Shown here piece after piece: positions 10,517-19,783 of a stretch of DNA of 64,000 nucleotides. The position numbers and the translations under genes were made by a program. Source of the DNA: Gordonia sp. PDNC005 (GTDB lineage: Bacteria; Actinomycetota; Actinomycetes; Mycobacteriales; Mycobacteriaceae); assembly GCF_016919385.1 (NCBI RefSeq), contig NZ_CP070351.1, positions 4,196,792-4,260,791 of the forward strand. The letters run 5' to 3'. The notes under the pieces are model-generated. The model saw only the letters and a list, made by a program, of their open reading frames with translations, ran no database searches and was not told the DNA's origin. Numbering within the stretch: position 1 is the stretch's first letter; every line of letters starts with the position of its first letter.

Positions 10517-11305
10517 TCAGGACGTGGAGACGGCGTCGTCCACTGGGAGACCCGCGTAGACCGCGACGGGGACGCCCTCGATGCTATGAACCCGCACGGT
10601 CGTGCCGAAGATGCCCGACAGAAGTTCGGAGTCCATGATCTCGTCGGGAGTCCCGGAGGCGACGATTGTTCCCTTCTCAAGGACAACGATCCGATCGGCG
10701 TACGCGGCGGCGAAGTTGAGGTCGTGGACGACGACGATGATCGTCTTGCCGAGTGCGTCGGCGGTGCGGCGGAGTTGGTCCATCATTCGCACCTGGTGCC
10801 GCATGTCGAGATTGTTGAGCGGCTCGTCGAGCAGGATCACGTCGGTGTCCTGGGCGAGGGTCATCGCGACATACGCGCGCTGGCGTTGTCCGCCGGACAG
10901 TTCGTCAAGGAAACGATCGGCCAGCTCGTCGAGATTGAGGAAAGAGATGGCGTCGGCGATCTTGGCCTCGTCCTCCGATGTCAAACGGCCTCTGCTGTGC
11001 GGAAATCGACCGAAGGCGACCAGGTCACGGACGGAGAGCCGCGCGTTCACCGAGTTCTCCTGCCGGAGGATGGCGAGCCTGCGTGCGAGCTCAGTGGTCT
11101 TGTACTTGCTGATCGGCACACCGTCGAGCGTCGCCTCGCCGGACGTCGAGTCGAGGAGTCTGCCGAGGATGGTCAGCAGCGTCGACTTGCCCGCACCGTT
11201 GGGCCCGACGAGAGCCGTCACGCCGCCACGGGGGAACTCGCCGGACACGGGCCCGAGGACGGTGCTTTCCGCGTACTTCTTGGTGAGGTCGGAGAACTCG
11301 ATCAC
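10517..11305 (-). CDS. iron-siderophore ABC importer, ATP-binding subunit (FepC/FecE type)
   Basis: A 262-residue ABC ATPase that powers uptake of ferric siderophore. The motifs are in order: Walker A GPNGAGKS (about residue 35), Q-loop, signature LSGGQRQR, Walker B VILLDEPLNNLD and the H-switch VVVHDLNFA. The GTG at 11305 overlaps the stop of the upstream permease by GTGA, so the genes are translationally coupled. It is the last gene of a four-gene operon (lipoprotein, permease, permease, ATPase) preceded by an IdeR-like site, which supports iron rather than B12 as the cargo. The exact siderophore is unknown. Confidence 0.93.
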   Translation of the reverse strand: MIEFSDLTKKYAESTVLGPVSGEFPRGGVTALVGPNGAGKSTLLTILGRLLDSTSGEATLDGVPISKYKTTELARRLAILRQENSVNARLSVRDLVAFGRFPHSRGRLTSEDEAKIADAISFLNLDELADRFLDELSGGQRQRAYVAMTLAQDTDVILLDEPLNNLDMRHQVRMMDQLRRTADALGKTIIVVVHDLNFAAAYADRIVVLEKGTIVASGTPDEIMDSELLSGIFGTTVRVHSIEGVPVAVYAGLPVDDAVSTS

Positions 11306-12330
11306 GATGACTTCCTCAGTAGTAGGACGGCGAGGAACACGATGCCGCCGACGAACTCGATCAGGACGGTCAGCTGACCGCTCGCGTAGAAGATGTTGTG
11401 CAGCACGAACTGCCCGGCTGCGAGCATCGTGACGCCGATGAGAAACGCCATCGGCAGTGTCGCGCGGTGCCGCCAGTCGCCTGCGAACTCGTAGGCGAGC
11501 GTCGCGACGATGAACCCGAAGAACGTCAGAGGTCCGACGAGTGCTGTCGACACCGACACGAGCAGTGCGATCAGGACCAATGCGAGGGTCAGTTCGCGTT
11601 TGTGGTCGACGCCGAGGCCCGTCGCCGATTCGCGCCCCAGAAGGACGACGTCGTACACGTGTCTGCGGCGCCAGACGATCACTCCGACCACGAGGCAGAT
11701 CACGGCGGCGATGGGCAAGAGTTCGACGTTGACCGATCCGAGACGCCCGAAGAGTTTGATCGATAACGCGTCGAAGTCGGTCGGTGACAGCAGTCGCTGC
11801 AGGAACTCGGACACGGCGCGGAACGCGAGGCCGATCACGACTCCGGCGAGGAGCAGCAGGAACAGGCTGGAGAAGCGTCCCGAGAACAACCAGCGGTAGA
11901 GCACGGCGGCGAACAGCACCATCGTCAGCGTCTGGAACAGGAACTGCGGCACCGAGTCGGAGTTGTCGACGAACTTGGCGCCGACGACAGCGACGCCGAC
12001 CGTCTGGATCAACACGTACAACGAGTCGAGCCCGATGATCGACGGAGTGAGGATCCGATTGTGGGTCACCGTGTGGAACAGCACGGTGGCGATCGCCTGG
12101 CAGTACGCGGCCAGCAGGATCGCCGCGACGGTCCGGAGACGCCGCTGGAACGAACTGTTCCCGAACCGGAAGTCCCAGCGCAGGACGTCGTCGGCGCCAG
12201 TGCGCAGCATCAAGTAGAGGCAGACGGCGGCGACGGCGAGGACACCGGCGACGGCGAGACGTGACTTCCAACCGAATCGACTCGCCGCGGTCGTCACAGC
12301 GGGTGCGGCGGTGGCGTCAGAGAGCGACAC
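11302..12330 (-). CDS. iron-siderophore ABC importer, permease 2 (FecCD family)
   Basis: A 342-residue FecCD/BtuC-type permease with about nine to ten hydrophobic helices, including the conserved GPLTFFGFIVATLAYEFAG segment that forms the coupling region near the ATPase contact. The first about 25 residues are cytosolic and basic at the membrane boundary. It overlaps the upstream permease by 14 bp and the downstream ATPase by 4 bp. It pairs with the other permease to form the heterodimeric channel. Confidence 0.92.
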   Translation of the reverse strand: MSLSDATAAPAVTTAASRFGWKSRLAVAGVLAVAAVCLYLMLRTGADDVLRWDFRFGNSSFQRRLRTVAAILLAAYCQAIATVLFHTVTHNRILTPSIIGLDSLYVLIQTVGVAVVGAKFVDNSDSVPQFLFQTLTMVLFAAVLYRWLFSGRFSSLFLLLLAGVVIGLAFRAVSEFLQRLLSPTDFDALSIKLFGRLGSVNVELLPIAAVICLVVGVIVWRRRHVYDVVLLGRESATGLGVDHKRELTLALVLIALLVSVSTALVGPLTFFGFIVATLAYEFAGDWRHRATLPMAFLIGVTMLAAGQFVLHNIFYASGQLTVLIEFVGGIVFLAVLLLRKSS

Positions 12331-13336
12331 TGGTCCTCCTCGAGAAGATCAGGGCGAGGAAGACGACCGCGCCGACGACGCCCATCACGACGGAGGTCGG
12401 TATCTCCATCGGCCGGACGACAACACGCCCGATGAGGTCGCAGCCGATGATGAGAACCGTGGAGAGCAGCGCGATCGCAGGCAGGTTCGACCGCAGGTCG
12501 TCTCCGCGGACCGCACTGACCATGTTCGGGACGATCAGTCCGAGGAAAGGAATGAACCCGACGACCACACTGGTGACACCCGAGGCGAGTGCCACCATGC
12601 CGACGCCGAGGCCGACGGTCGCGCCGTAGTTCAATCCGAGGCTCGTGGCGACGTCTTTGCCGAGCCCGGCGATCGTGAAGTAGTTCGCCAGTGCGTATGA
12701 CGCGACGGCGATCACCAGGACCGCCCACAGCGGCTCGTAGAAGCCGCGGACGATGTGGGAGAAGCCGCCGGACCGCCACGAGACGACAGCCTGAAGCAGG
12801 TTGTTCTGGATCGCCAGAAGGGTGGACGCCGAGGCGACGACGGCGCCGAGCATGAGGCCGACGAGCGGGACGATGGCCGATCGTCGTGCCCGGATGCGGT
12901 TGATGATGCCGAGGAAGATCAGGGTGCCGACGAGTGCCGTCGCGGAGGCTACGAGCATGCGGACCAGCGGCGGGGCGCCCGGAATCCAGAGGAGGCAGGC
13001 CAGGACGCCGAGGCCCGCCCATTCGGCGGTCCCGGCAGTGGTCGGTTCCACAAACCTGTTCTGTGTGAGGCGCTGCATGATGACGCCGGAGAAGCTCATG
13101 GCGATGCCTGCGAGGATCAGTGCGAGGGTTCGGGGGACACGCGAGATGAAGAACATCCGCCACATCTCACTGTCTCCGGTGAGCAGCCCGCCGAGAGTGA
13201 TGTGGTACTCGCCGATCATCAGCGAGCCCACAACGAGGGCCGCGGTCGTCGTGATCAGCGCGGGCATGGCGAAACGCCTCACCGGCGACACCCGAATCGA
13301 TGTCGCCGGTGAGGCGGTGTCAGACGTGGTGACCAC
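12317..13336 (-). CDS. iron-siderophore ABC importer, permease 1 (FecCD family)
   Basis: A 339-residue FecCD permease. It carries the family's RVPRTLALILAGIAMSFSG segment after the first helix, and VGFIPFLGLIVPNMV before the coupling helix. I chose the GTG at 13336, 4 bp after the stop of the substrate-binding lipoprotein gene; the frame stays open upstream to 13408, but that would overlap the lipoprotein. With the second permease it forms the transmembrane channel. Confidence 0.92.
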   Translation of the reverse strand: MVTTSDTASPATSIRVSPVRRFAMPALITTTAALVVGSLMIGEYHITLGGLLTGDSEMWRMFFISRVPRTLALILAGIAMSFSGVIMQRLTQNRFVEPTTAGTAEWAGLGVLACLLWIPGAPPLVRMLVASATALVGTLIFLGIINRIRARRSAIVPLVGLMLGAVVASASTLLAIQNNLLQAVVSWRSGGFSHIVRGFYEPLWAVLVIAVASYALANYFTIAGLGKDVATSLGLNYGATVGLGVGMVALASGVTSVVVGFIPFLGLIVPNMVSAVRGDDLRSNLPAIALLSTVLIIGCDLIGRVVVRPMEIPTSVVMGVVGAVVFLALIFSRRTSVAL

Positions 13337-13340
13337 GGGT

Positions 13341-14330
13341 CTACTTCTGGCCGCCCATGGTCTTGGCGATCGTGTTGTAGTTCTCGCCGTAGCACTGGAT
13401 GCCTTCACGCAGGTAGAAGCCCGGGTCGAGGTAGACGATCTGGTTCTTCGTCGTGAACTCGGTGTTCTTGAACGCGTCCTGCGCGGCGAACACCGCGGAA
13501 GCGGGCTGCGGCTTGGAGCCGTCCTCCGGCTCGACGGCGGCGTCGCGGTCCATCACGATGACCCACTGAGGGTTGGCCTGAGCGATCGCCTCGGGAGTGA
13601 GACCCGAGTTCTGGTGGTGGTCGCCACCCTGGCCGGCGAAGACGTCCTTGACGTCGAGTGGCTCGGTGAGCGGGCTCATGCGCTTCGCACCGTTGTCGAT
13701 CTTGCCGCCGTTGACGATCGACAGGAACACGGTCTGACCGTTGGTGGCCTTCTTCGCCGCGTCGAGCTTGGTGTTGAAGTCGGCGATGATCTGCTGGGCC
13801 TGATCCTCCTTGCCGAAGATCTTGCCGAGCGTCTCGGTCTGGGCGATCATCGCGGCGACGCGGCCGTTCGGTGCGTCATCGCTTGCGGCGATGTCGATGA
13901 AGGCGCCGTTGGACTCGTCGGCGATCTTCTTGAGCTCGGCGTCGTGCTTCGAGAAGCGGTAGCCGCCGATGATCAGATCTGGCTGGACGTCGGCGATGAC
14001 GTCGAACTTCGGCTCCGAGTGGACGCCGACGTCCTTGATGTCGCTGTTGTCGATCCACTCGCTGAGGTGCTGCTTCGAATACAACTGCTTGGGGATCGCG
14101 ACGGGCGTGACGCCGAACGCCTTCAGCGTTTCGGCACTCGTGTTGTCGAGTGCAACAACGCGGGTCGGGTTGACGGGGACGTCGACGTCGCCCTTGTTTG
14201 TGCTGACGGTGATGGTTTCGCCGGACGAGGACGATTCGTCGGCGGTGGTCGAGCACGCGCTGAGTGCGAGGCTGCCTGCGAGTACAACTGCTGCGGCGGT
14301 CGCAGCAGTGCGCATTCTCGTGAACTTCAT
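13341..14330 (-). CDS. iron-siderophore substrate-binding lipoprotein (FepB/FhuD type)
   Basis: A 329-residue lipoprotein with the lipobox LALSAC at about residue 25, so it is anchored outside the membrane by lipidated Cys. The body is a periplasmic-binding-protein fold of the TroA/FhuD class: NPTRVVALDNTSAETLKAFG at the first lobe and VQPDLIIGGY in the second strand set. ATG at 14330 follows GGAGGG and is the only start giving a proper signal peptide. It is the first gene of the operon, and its upstream region carries a DtxR/IdeR-type palindrome, so iron-dependent repression is likely. Confidence 0.93.
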   Translation of the reverse strand: MKFTRMRTAATAAAVVLAGSLALSACSTTADESSSSGETITVSTNKGDVDVPVNPTRVVALDNTSAETLKAFGVTPVAIPKQLYSKQHLSEWIDNSDIKDVGVHSEPKFDVIADVQPDLIIGGYRFSKHDAELKKIADESNGAFIDIAASDDAPNGRVAAMIAQTETLGKIFGKEDQAQQIIADFNTKLDAAKKATNGQTVFLSIVNGGKIDNGAKRMSPLTEPLDVKDVFAGQGGDHHQNSGLTPEAIAQANPQWVIVMDRDAAVEPEDGSKPQPASAVFAAQDAFKNTEFTTKNQIVYLDPGFYLREGIQCYGENYNTIAKTMGGQK

Positions 14331-14349
14331 GGATTGCCCTCCGGGAGTT

Positions 14350-14382
14350 AAAGGTAACGCAAACCTAACATAGCGTAGGTTT
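14350..14382 (-). promoter_or_regulatory. IdeR/DtxR-like iron box(es) upstream of the siderophore importer
   Basis: Read on the minus strand, 14350-14368 matches the 19-bp IdeR consensus at about 14 positions (TTAGGTTTGCGTTACCTTT). A second inverted repeat, AAACCTA ... TAGGTTT with an 8-bp spacer, overlaps it at 14361-14382. The site is 20-50 bp before the lipoprotein ATG, where bound IdeR would block transcription when iron is plentiful. Confidence 0.65.
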
Positions 14383-14403
14383 ACCAATGCGCCCGGTCGG
14401 GAA

Positions 14404-15372
14404 TCAGCTGGTCACGACCTCCAGGCTCGGCAGCGTGAGGTCGATGTCGACGTCGCCCCCTCCGTTCGGAACTGCGGTGAGGGTGAGGAGAGTGGCCTCC
14501 GGGCGGCAGCTGAACCGAGCCGGAGCGTACGGCGACGTGCCGAGGCCTGCGCTGACATGCAGCGCCATCGACGCGCCCCAGCGCGACAGGCCCTTCACCC
14601 GTGAGCGGTCGATGTGGCAGTTGGTCACCAGTGCGCCGTAGCCGGGCACACACAGCTGGCCGCCGTGCGTGTGGCCTGCGAGCACGAGGTCGTAGCCGTC
14701 GTCGGCGAACGCGTCGAGCACTCGCGGCTCGGGGGAGTGGGTGAGTCCAAGACGCAACTGGGCGAGCGGGTTCGGGCGACCCGCGATCGTCTCGTACCGG
14801 TCGCGCTCGATGTGCGGATCGTCCACGCCCGCGGACGCGACGCGCACGCCGGCCACTTCCAGTTCGCGGACCGCATGGGTCGCGTCCAGCCATCCGCGTT
14901 CGGTGAACGCCGCACGCAGGTCCTGCCACGGCAGCGGCTCACCGTGCGTGCGCTTGTGATCCTTCTTGAAGTACTTGAACGGGTTCTTCGGCTTGGGGCC
15001 GAAGTAATCATTCGACCCGAACACGAACAGGCCAGGTCGCGACAGGAGTCCGCCGAGCGACTGCACAACCGCGGGCACGGCATTCGGATGCGCGAGATTG
15101 TCGCCGGTGTTGACGACGAGATCGGGCTCGAGCGAGTCCAACTCGGAGATCCACGCCTGCTTGAGATGCTGATTCGGCATCATGTGGATGTCACTGATGT
15201 GCAGCACCCGCAACGGGGACGACCCCGGTTCGAGAATCGGCGCGGTCACATGACGCAGAGCGAACGCGTTGCGCTCGATCACCGTCGAATAGACGAGGCC
15301 CGCGGCGGCAGCGCCTGCCGCGCCCGCGGCTAGACGGACCACGCGGGACGAGGGATCGGAACCGGAGGGCAT
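14404..15372 (-). CDS. membrane-anchored metallophosphoesterase (Rv3683-like)
   Basis: A 322-residue calcineurin-like phosphoesterase. An N-terminal helix (about 18-37) anchors it. The five metal motifs are in order: DIHMM (D-x-H), NTGDN (G-D), SNDYFG (N), and the late GHTHGG (G-H-x-H). Such enzymes cleave phosphodiester or phosphomonoester bonds of lipids or nucleotides with two metals; the substrate here is unknown. The start at 15372 lies 53 bp after the end of the PBP gene. Adjacency to ponA2 is conserved in mycobacteria, which suggests an envelope role. Confidence 0.88.
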   Translation of the reverse strand: MPSGSDPSSRVVRLAAGAAGAAAAGLVYSTVIERNAFALRHVTAPILEPGSSPLRVLHISDIHMMPNQHLKQAWISELDSLEPDLVVNTGDNLAHPNAVPAVVQSLGGLLSRPGLFVFGSNDYFGPKPKNPFKYFKKDHKRTHGEPLPWQDLRAAFTERGWLDATHAVRELEVAGVRVASAGVDDPHIERDRYETIAGRPNPLAQLRLGLTHSPEPRVLDAFADDGYDLVLAGHTHGGQLCVPGYGALVTNCHIDRSRVKGLSRWGASMALHVSAGLGTSPYAPARFSCRPEATLLTLTAVPNGGGDVDIDLTLPSLEVVTS

Positions 15373-15424
15373 GCCGTCCACGATACGCGCGCCCTCTGCC
15401 CAGGCGTGCCTCCTAAGCCCTAGC

Positions 15425-17896
15425 TCACTCGTCGGGGACCTCAATCACGACCGGCCCGACGCCGGGGACCTCGACGGTCTTCTCGATCATCTTCTCGCCG
15501 TTGCGTCCGCTCGGGCCGGTCGACGTCCCGCGACCGTTGCTCACGTAGACGGCGACCGTGCTGCCGGGCATCGCGCTGTCGGACGGCGCGGTGAACACCA
15601 CGGTGCCCTTCGGGCGCCCGCTGTCGACTTCGAGTTCGTTCACCTTGAACCCGGCTTCCTGGAGGCGTGCGGTCGCCTGGCTCACCGGCAGTCCGCTCAC
15701 CTGTGGAATCCGGCCGCGGTCGGAGCCCGCCACGAACTGCGGGTCGACCGGTGGCATGGCGACCGGACCGAACTTCTGGGCGACCGGAAGAATCGCGTTC
15801 ATCCACGTGCGGGCCGGTTCGTAACCGCCGTACACGTCGCCGTCGTAGCACTGGCGCAGCGGCGCGGTGCAGATGCCGGCGGGGGTCGGGCCGTCGTTGT
15901 AGACGTACGACGCCGCGGCCATCTGGTTGGTGAAACCGAGGAACGCCGCCGAACGGTGCGCCTCAGTCGTCCCCGTCTTGCCCGACAGCGGAAGGTTCCA
16001 TCCGGTCGAACGTGCGGCCTGTGCGGACGTGCCGATGCCGCGGTCGTCCTCGCCCATCGCGTTGGCCAAGGTGTTCGCCAGCCCGGCTTCCACCACCTGT
16101 TCGCACTTGGGAGCGGTGAACGGGACCGCAGTCAGCGCGGGTTTGCCCTTCTCGTCCATCACCCGGTTGCCGTACTGGTCGCGCTTGGCCTGCTGGATGG
16201 AGACGATCGGATTCGGCGGGCACCATGTGCCGCCGGACGCCAGCGTCGCCGCCACATTCGACAGTTCGAGCGCGTTCACTGCGAACGGGCCGAGGGTGAA
16301 CGAACCGAAGTTCCCCTTCTTGATGTAGTCGGCCAGTGACTGGTCGCCGTTGCCCGAAGTTCCGGGAGAGTTGTACGACCGCATGCCGAGTCGCACGGCC
16401 ATGTCGACCGCGGGCTTCACGCCGACCTGCTGAAGGAGCTGGACGAACGTGGTGTTCGGTGATGTCGCGAGCGCCTGCGTCACCGACGCCTGGGGGGCGT
16501 ACGCGCCCGCGTTCTTGACGCAGTAGGCGTTCGCGGGGCAACCGTTGGCGCCGTTGCTGTTGCCCATTCCGAAGACGGCGACGCTGGACGGGACGGGAAG
16601 GACGGCGCTGGTGCCCAGGCCCTTCTCCATCGCGGCCGCGGTGGTGAACAGTTTGAAGACCGAACCCGCGCCGTCGCCGACCATGGAGAACGGCTGCGGC
16701 TGCACTGTCTGATCCTTCTTCGCGTCCAGTCCGTAGTTTCGGCTCGACACCATCGACACGACGTCGTGCGACTGCTTGCCGGGACGGACGATGCTCATCA
16801 CGTTTGCGATGCCCTCGGTGTGCGGGTCGGCCTGTGCCTGTGCCGCGCGCAGGGCCGACGCCTGGACTGTGGGATCGAGCGTGGTGCGGATCAGGTACCC
16901 GCCGCGCATCACCTGCTGGCGCGAGATGCCGTTGTCCGCGAGGTACTGCAGGACGTAGTCGCAGAAGAACCCCGCGTTGTCGGCGGCGATGCATCCCTGG
17001 GTGGGAGTGCGCGGTTCGGGGAGGACGCCCAGCGGCTTCTCTTTGGCCGCCGTCAGCTCTGCCTTGCGCTCAGGGAAGTTGTCGATCATGGTGTCCAGCA
17101 CCAGATTCCGTCGGGCGGTTGTCGCCTTCGGGTCGGAGTAGGGATTAAGCCCCGAGCTCGACTGGACCATGCCCGCGAGCATCGCCGCCTGTTCGACGGT
17201 CAGTTCCTTTGCGGAGTGGCCGAAGTAGGTCTGGGCGGCCGCCTCGATGCCATAGGCGTTGTTGCCGAACGGAACGACGTTGAGGTAGCGAGTGATGATC
17301 TGCTTCTTGGCGTCCTGCTTGGCGGCGGCATCGTCCAGCCCGCGGTCGCGTTTGGCCTGATCGATGAGCGTCTGCTCGAGTGTCAATGCCATGCGGACTT
17401 CGCGGAGCTTGCGGGCAGGGGTGGTCTCGATCGCTGCTTGCCGTTCGGCCTCGGTGCGGGCGAGGACGAGTAGCTGATAGTTCTTGATGTACTGCTGGTC
17501 GAGAGTGGACGCGCCCTGCTGCACGTCGCCCGACGCCGAGTTCTTCAGCGCTGCGCGGATGGTGCCGCGCCAGTCGACGCCGTCGTGTTCGAGGAAGCGT
17601 CGATCCTCGATGGAGATGATCGCTCGGATCATGTCCTGCGAGATGTCGTTGTATCCGACCTGGTAGCGGTACTGGTCGAAGAGCTGCGCGATCGGCTTGC
17701 CGGTGGAGTCGGTCACGGTGGTGACTTCCGGCAGTGTGCCGTTCAGCAGTTCCGAGGAACTGTTCTCCATCGTCGCCGCGGCTCGGTTGGTCAGGACGCC
17801 GATTCCGCCGACGACTGGAAACAGGAGGCCCGCCAGCAGGACGCCCGCCATGACGCAGGCGACCGCGAGGCCGGCCAGGTTCGTTGTCTTCCGCAC
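15425..17896 (-). CDS. ponA2: bifunctional class A penicillin-binding protein with PASTA domain (PonA2-like)
   Basis: Polymerises and cross-links peptidoglycan. The 823-residue protein has an N-terminal membrane helix (about 8-30), then a GT51 glycosyltransferase domain with EDRRFLEHDGVDWRG (catalytic Glu, about residue 95). The transpeptidase domain has SVFK as the SxxK nucleophile motif, SPN as the second motif and KTGTTEAH as the KTG box. The C-terminus has one PASTA domain (VSGLPVSQATARLQEAGFKV) and a charged tail. Position next to whiB4 and the phosphoesterase matches M. tuberculosis ponA2, whose loss sensitises cells to stress. The start follows a basic n-region at ATG 17896. Confidence 0.94.
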   Translation of the reverse strand: MRKTTNLAGLAVACVMAGVLLAGLLFPVVGGIGVLTNRAAATMENSSSELLNGTLPEVTTVTDSTGKPIAQLFDQYRYQVGYNDISQDMIRAIISIEDRRFLEHDGVDWRGTIRAALKNSASGDVQQGASTLDQQYIKNYQLLVLARTEAERQAAIETTPARKLREVRMALTLEQTLIDQAKRDRGLDDAAAKQDAKKQIITRYLNVVPFGNNAYGIEAAAQTYFGHSAKELTVEQAAMLAGMVQSSSGLNPYSDPKATTARRNLVLDTMIDNFPERKAELTAAKEKPLGVLPEPRTPTQGCIAADNAGFFCDYVLQYLADNGISRQQVMRGGYLIRTTLDPTVQASALRAAQAQADPHTEGIANVMSIVRPGKQSHDVVSMVSSRNYGLDAKKDQTVQPQPFSMVGDGAGSVFKLFTTAAAMEKGLGTSAVLPVPSSVAVFGMGNSNGANGCPANAYCVKNAGAYAPQASVTQALATSPNTTFVQLLQQVGVKPAVDMAVRLGMRSYNSPGTSGNGDQSLADYIKKGNFGSFTLGPFAVNALELSNVAATLASGGTWCPPNPIVSIQQAKRDQYGNRVMDEKGKPALTAVPFTAPKCEQVVEAGLANTLANAMGEDDRGIGTSAQAARSTGWNLPLSGKTGTTEAHRSAAFLGFTNQMAAASYVYNDGPTPAGICTAPLRQCYDGDVYGGYEPARTWMNAILPVAQKFGPVAMPPVDPQFVAGSDRGRIPQVSGLPVSQATARLQEAGFKVNELEVDSGRPKGTVVFTAPSDSAMPGSTVAVYVSNGRGTSTGPSGRNGEKMIEKTVEVPGVGPVVIEVPDE

Positions 17897-18128
17897 GGTC
17901 GCCAGGATACGTGTGCTGTCGAGTACACCCGGGTAGCGACCTGCGGGATCCGCTCCTTACCCCGGGCATTGCCCTCTCGACTTGATTTGCGATGGGCGTC
18001 TCAATAGGGTGATGGACGTGAGCTACCCCACAATGCGCACAAATGCAGGGTGACGCTCAGCTTTAGATCTTATGCGCGGATCGAGCGTCGGTCCGTGTCG
18101 ATGGGTTTGTGAAAGGTGGGATCGCGCA

Positions 18129-18458
18129 ATGACTTTGGCGCCGTTGTCCTCCGGAGATTCGGAAACACGCCTTACCTGGGTATCGCAGGCGCGCTGTCGC
18201 GGCGGTAATCCGGACGACCTCTTCGTTCGAGGGGCCGCCCAGCGTAAAGCCGCAACCATCTGTCGGCACTGCCCGGTCCAGATGGAATGCGGTGCGGACG
18301 CCCTCGACAACCGCGTCGAGTTCGGCGTCTGGGGGGGAATGACCGAGCGGCAGCGTCGCGCTCTCCTCCGCCAGCATCCCGAGGTCACCTCGTGGGCGGA
18401 GTTCTTCGACGCTCAGCGCCGCCGCCAGCGGATCGGCGCGGTCCCCGACAAGATGTGA
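18129..18458 (+). CDS. whiB4: WhiB4-like iron-sulfur transcription regulator
   Basis: A 109-residue WhiB-family protein. Four cysteines for a redox-sensitive 4Fe-4S cluster are visible: the first in QARCRGG, then the CRHC pair and the C of QMEC. The GVWGGMTERQRR segment is the family's G[VI]WGG turn followed by a basic DNA-binding tail. Position opposite ponA2 identifies it as the whiB4 orthologue; in M. tuberculosis WhiB4 senses oxygen and NO and controls antioxidant genes. I use ATG 18129; an upstream in-frame ATG at 18072 would add 19 residues absent from WhiB proteins. Confidence 0.92.
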   Translation: MTLAPLSSGDSETRLTWVSQARCRGGNPDDLFVRGAAQRKAATICRHCPVQMECGADALDNRVEFGVWGGMTERQRRALLRQHPEVTSWAEFFDAQRRRQRIGAVPDKM

Positions 18459-18463
18459 TGTGA

Positions 18464-18492
18464 CGAGCCCGGCGATCAGATCGCCGGGCTCG
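18464..18492. terminator. bidirectional terminator between whiB4 and the DUF445 gene
   Basis: Perfect CGAGCCCGGCGAT/ATCGCCGGGCTCG inverted repeat with a tiny loop, placed between two convergent stops. Confidence 0.8.
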
Positions 18493-18516
18493 CGTGCATC
18501 TGTCGCCTGTTCGTTG

Positions 18517-19782
18517 TCAGTGACGCGCGAACAGTTCGATCAGCTGAACCTGGATCTCGCCGACCAGTCCGCCGAGTATCGCTCCGATCGCGATCATGAG
18601 CGGCTCGTCGTCCTTGAAGACTGGGCGCATGATCGACTCGTACTCGACCTCGGTGAGTTCACTCATCTTCTCGACGATGGTGTTCTCCAGATCGATCGTC
18701 GTGAGTGTGTAGTCGTTGGCGTGGGCGAGAGTGTCGGGTACGTGTGCGAGCACGTCCGCGACCACCTTGTCTTTGAGGTCCCGATACTTCTGTGTGCCGA
18801 CCGTGAGGCTCACTAGAGGTTTCGCCACTGAGACCTGCGAGTCGATCGCGGATTCCAACTCGCGCGCGACGAGTGCGAACAGCTTGTCTGAGCCCGGGCC
18901 CTCGAGGATTCCCTGAATGAGGTTCTCCGGTGAGAACAGGTCCTCGGCGAGGATCTTCGCGTAGTCGCGTGTGATCTTGTCGCGGTGTGCGTGGAGCAGG
19001 CCCTGGAAGCGGATGAAGCCGAGGTACTTCTTCGGGAGCTGTGGCCGGAACAGCATGTTCAACGCGATGTAGTCGCTGATGAAGCCGACGCTGAAACCGA
19101 AGATCGGCATGATCCACGGGTTCTGGAACAGGGCCCACGCGACCATCTGCACCAGGCCGATGCCGAAGCCGAAGTAGATCCCGGACCGTCGGACGAAGCT
19201 CATCGCGTCCGACGTGACCGTCTTGAGGAGCGTGTTGAGCTTCTCCTTGTTACGGACGAGAGTCGTGACCGCGAGGTACTGAAGATCCAGGTACCGCGGG
19301 ATGTCGGCTCGCATCTCGTCGAGCAGCTTCTCGACGACGACAGGTGCCTGCTGCTGGATCCTCGAGTGGACGGCGCGCCGAGCGGCGGACGGCAGGCTGT
19401 CCCACAGGCCCGGTCGGACCTGTTCGGCGATGTCGCGGGTGATCTCGTCAATGGCCGACGTCAGCGGTTCCCTGATCGCCTCGACCGCTTCCTGAGCGTC
19501 GAAACGTTCCAGCAGTTCCTCGGGCCGCAACAGATTCGACGTCAGCAGTTCGATGGTGGTCGCGCCGACTTTGCCCGCCCGACGCGGCACGATGCCCTGC
19601 CAGCCGATGGGGCCGATGCCGCGGAATTCGATCGGTTTGAAGATCATCTCGAGTGCCACGAGTTTGGTGCTCCAGCCGACGAAGGCCGCGATGATCGGCA
19701 TCGACAGGTAGATCAGCCAGTTCAAGCCGAAGTCGTGGGTGATCTCGCTCCACGTCTGAATGGCCACGACGTGTGTTGTCAT
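18517..19782 (-). CDS. DUF445 family membrane protein
   Basis: A 421-residue protein of the DUF445/YheB type. One N-terminal helix (about 20-40, IYLSMPIIAAFVGWSTK) is followed by the family GxGPIGWQGIVPRRAGK segment (about 62-78). A second membrane segment (about 205-240) and a long amphipathic, coiled-coil-like C-terminal part follow. The function of the family is unknown; in Firmicutes members have been linked to spore or envelope phenotypes. It starts 1-2 bp after the stop of the upstream Abi-alpha-like gene (TGAGATG), so the pair is coupled. Confidence 0.85.
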   Translation of the reverse strand: MTTHVVAIQTWSEITHDFGLNWLIYLSMPIIAAFVGWSTKLVALEMIFKPIEFRGIGPIGWQGIVPRRAGKVGATTIELLTSNLLRPEELLERFDAQEAVEAIREPLTSAIDEITRDIAEQVRPGLWDSLPSAARRAVHSRIQQQAPVVVEKLLDEMRADIPRYLDLQYLAVTTLVRNKEKLNTLLKTVTSDAMSFVRRSGIYFGFGIGLVQMVAWALFQNPWIMPIFGFSVGFISDYIALNMLFRPQLPKKYLGFIRFQGLLHAHRDKITRDYAKILAEDLFSPENLIQGILEGPGSDKLFALVARELESAIDSQVSVAKPLVSLTVGTQKYRDLKDKVVADVLAHVPDTLAHANDYTLTTIDLENTIVEKMSELTEVEYESIMRPVFKDDEPLMIAIGAILGGLVGEIQVQLIELFARH

Positions 19783-19783
19783 C

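Noticed and set aside
12801..14351. 516-codon plus-strand frame across the siderophore permease and lipoprotein genes
   Set aside because: It is a shadow of the minus-strand transporter genes; its composition (Arg, Val, Asp runs) is artefactual.
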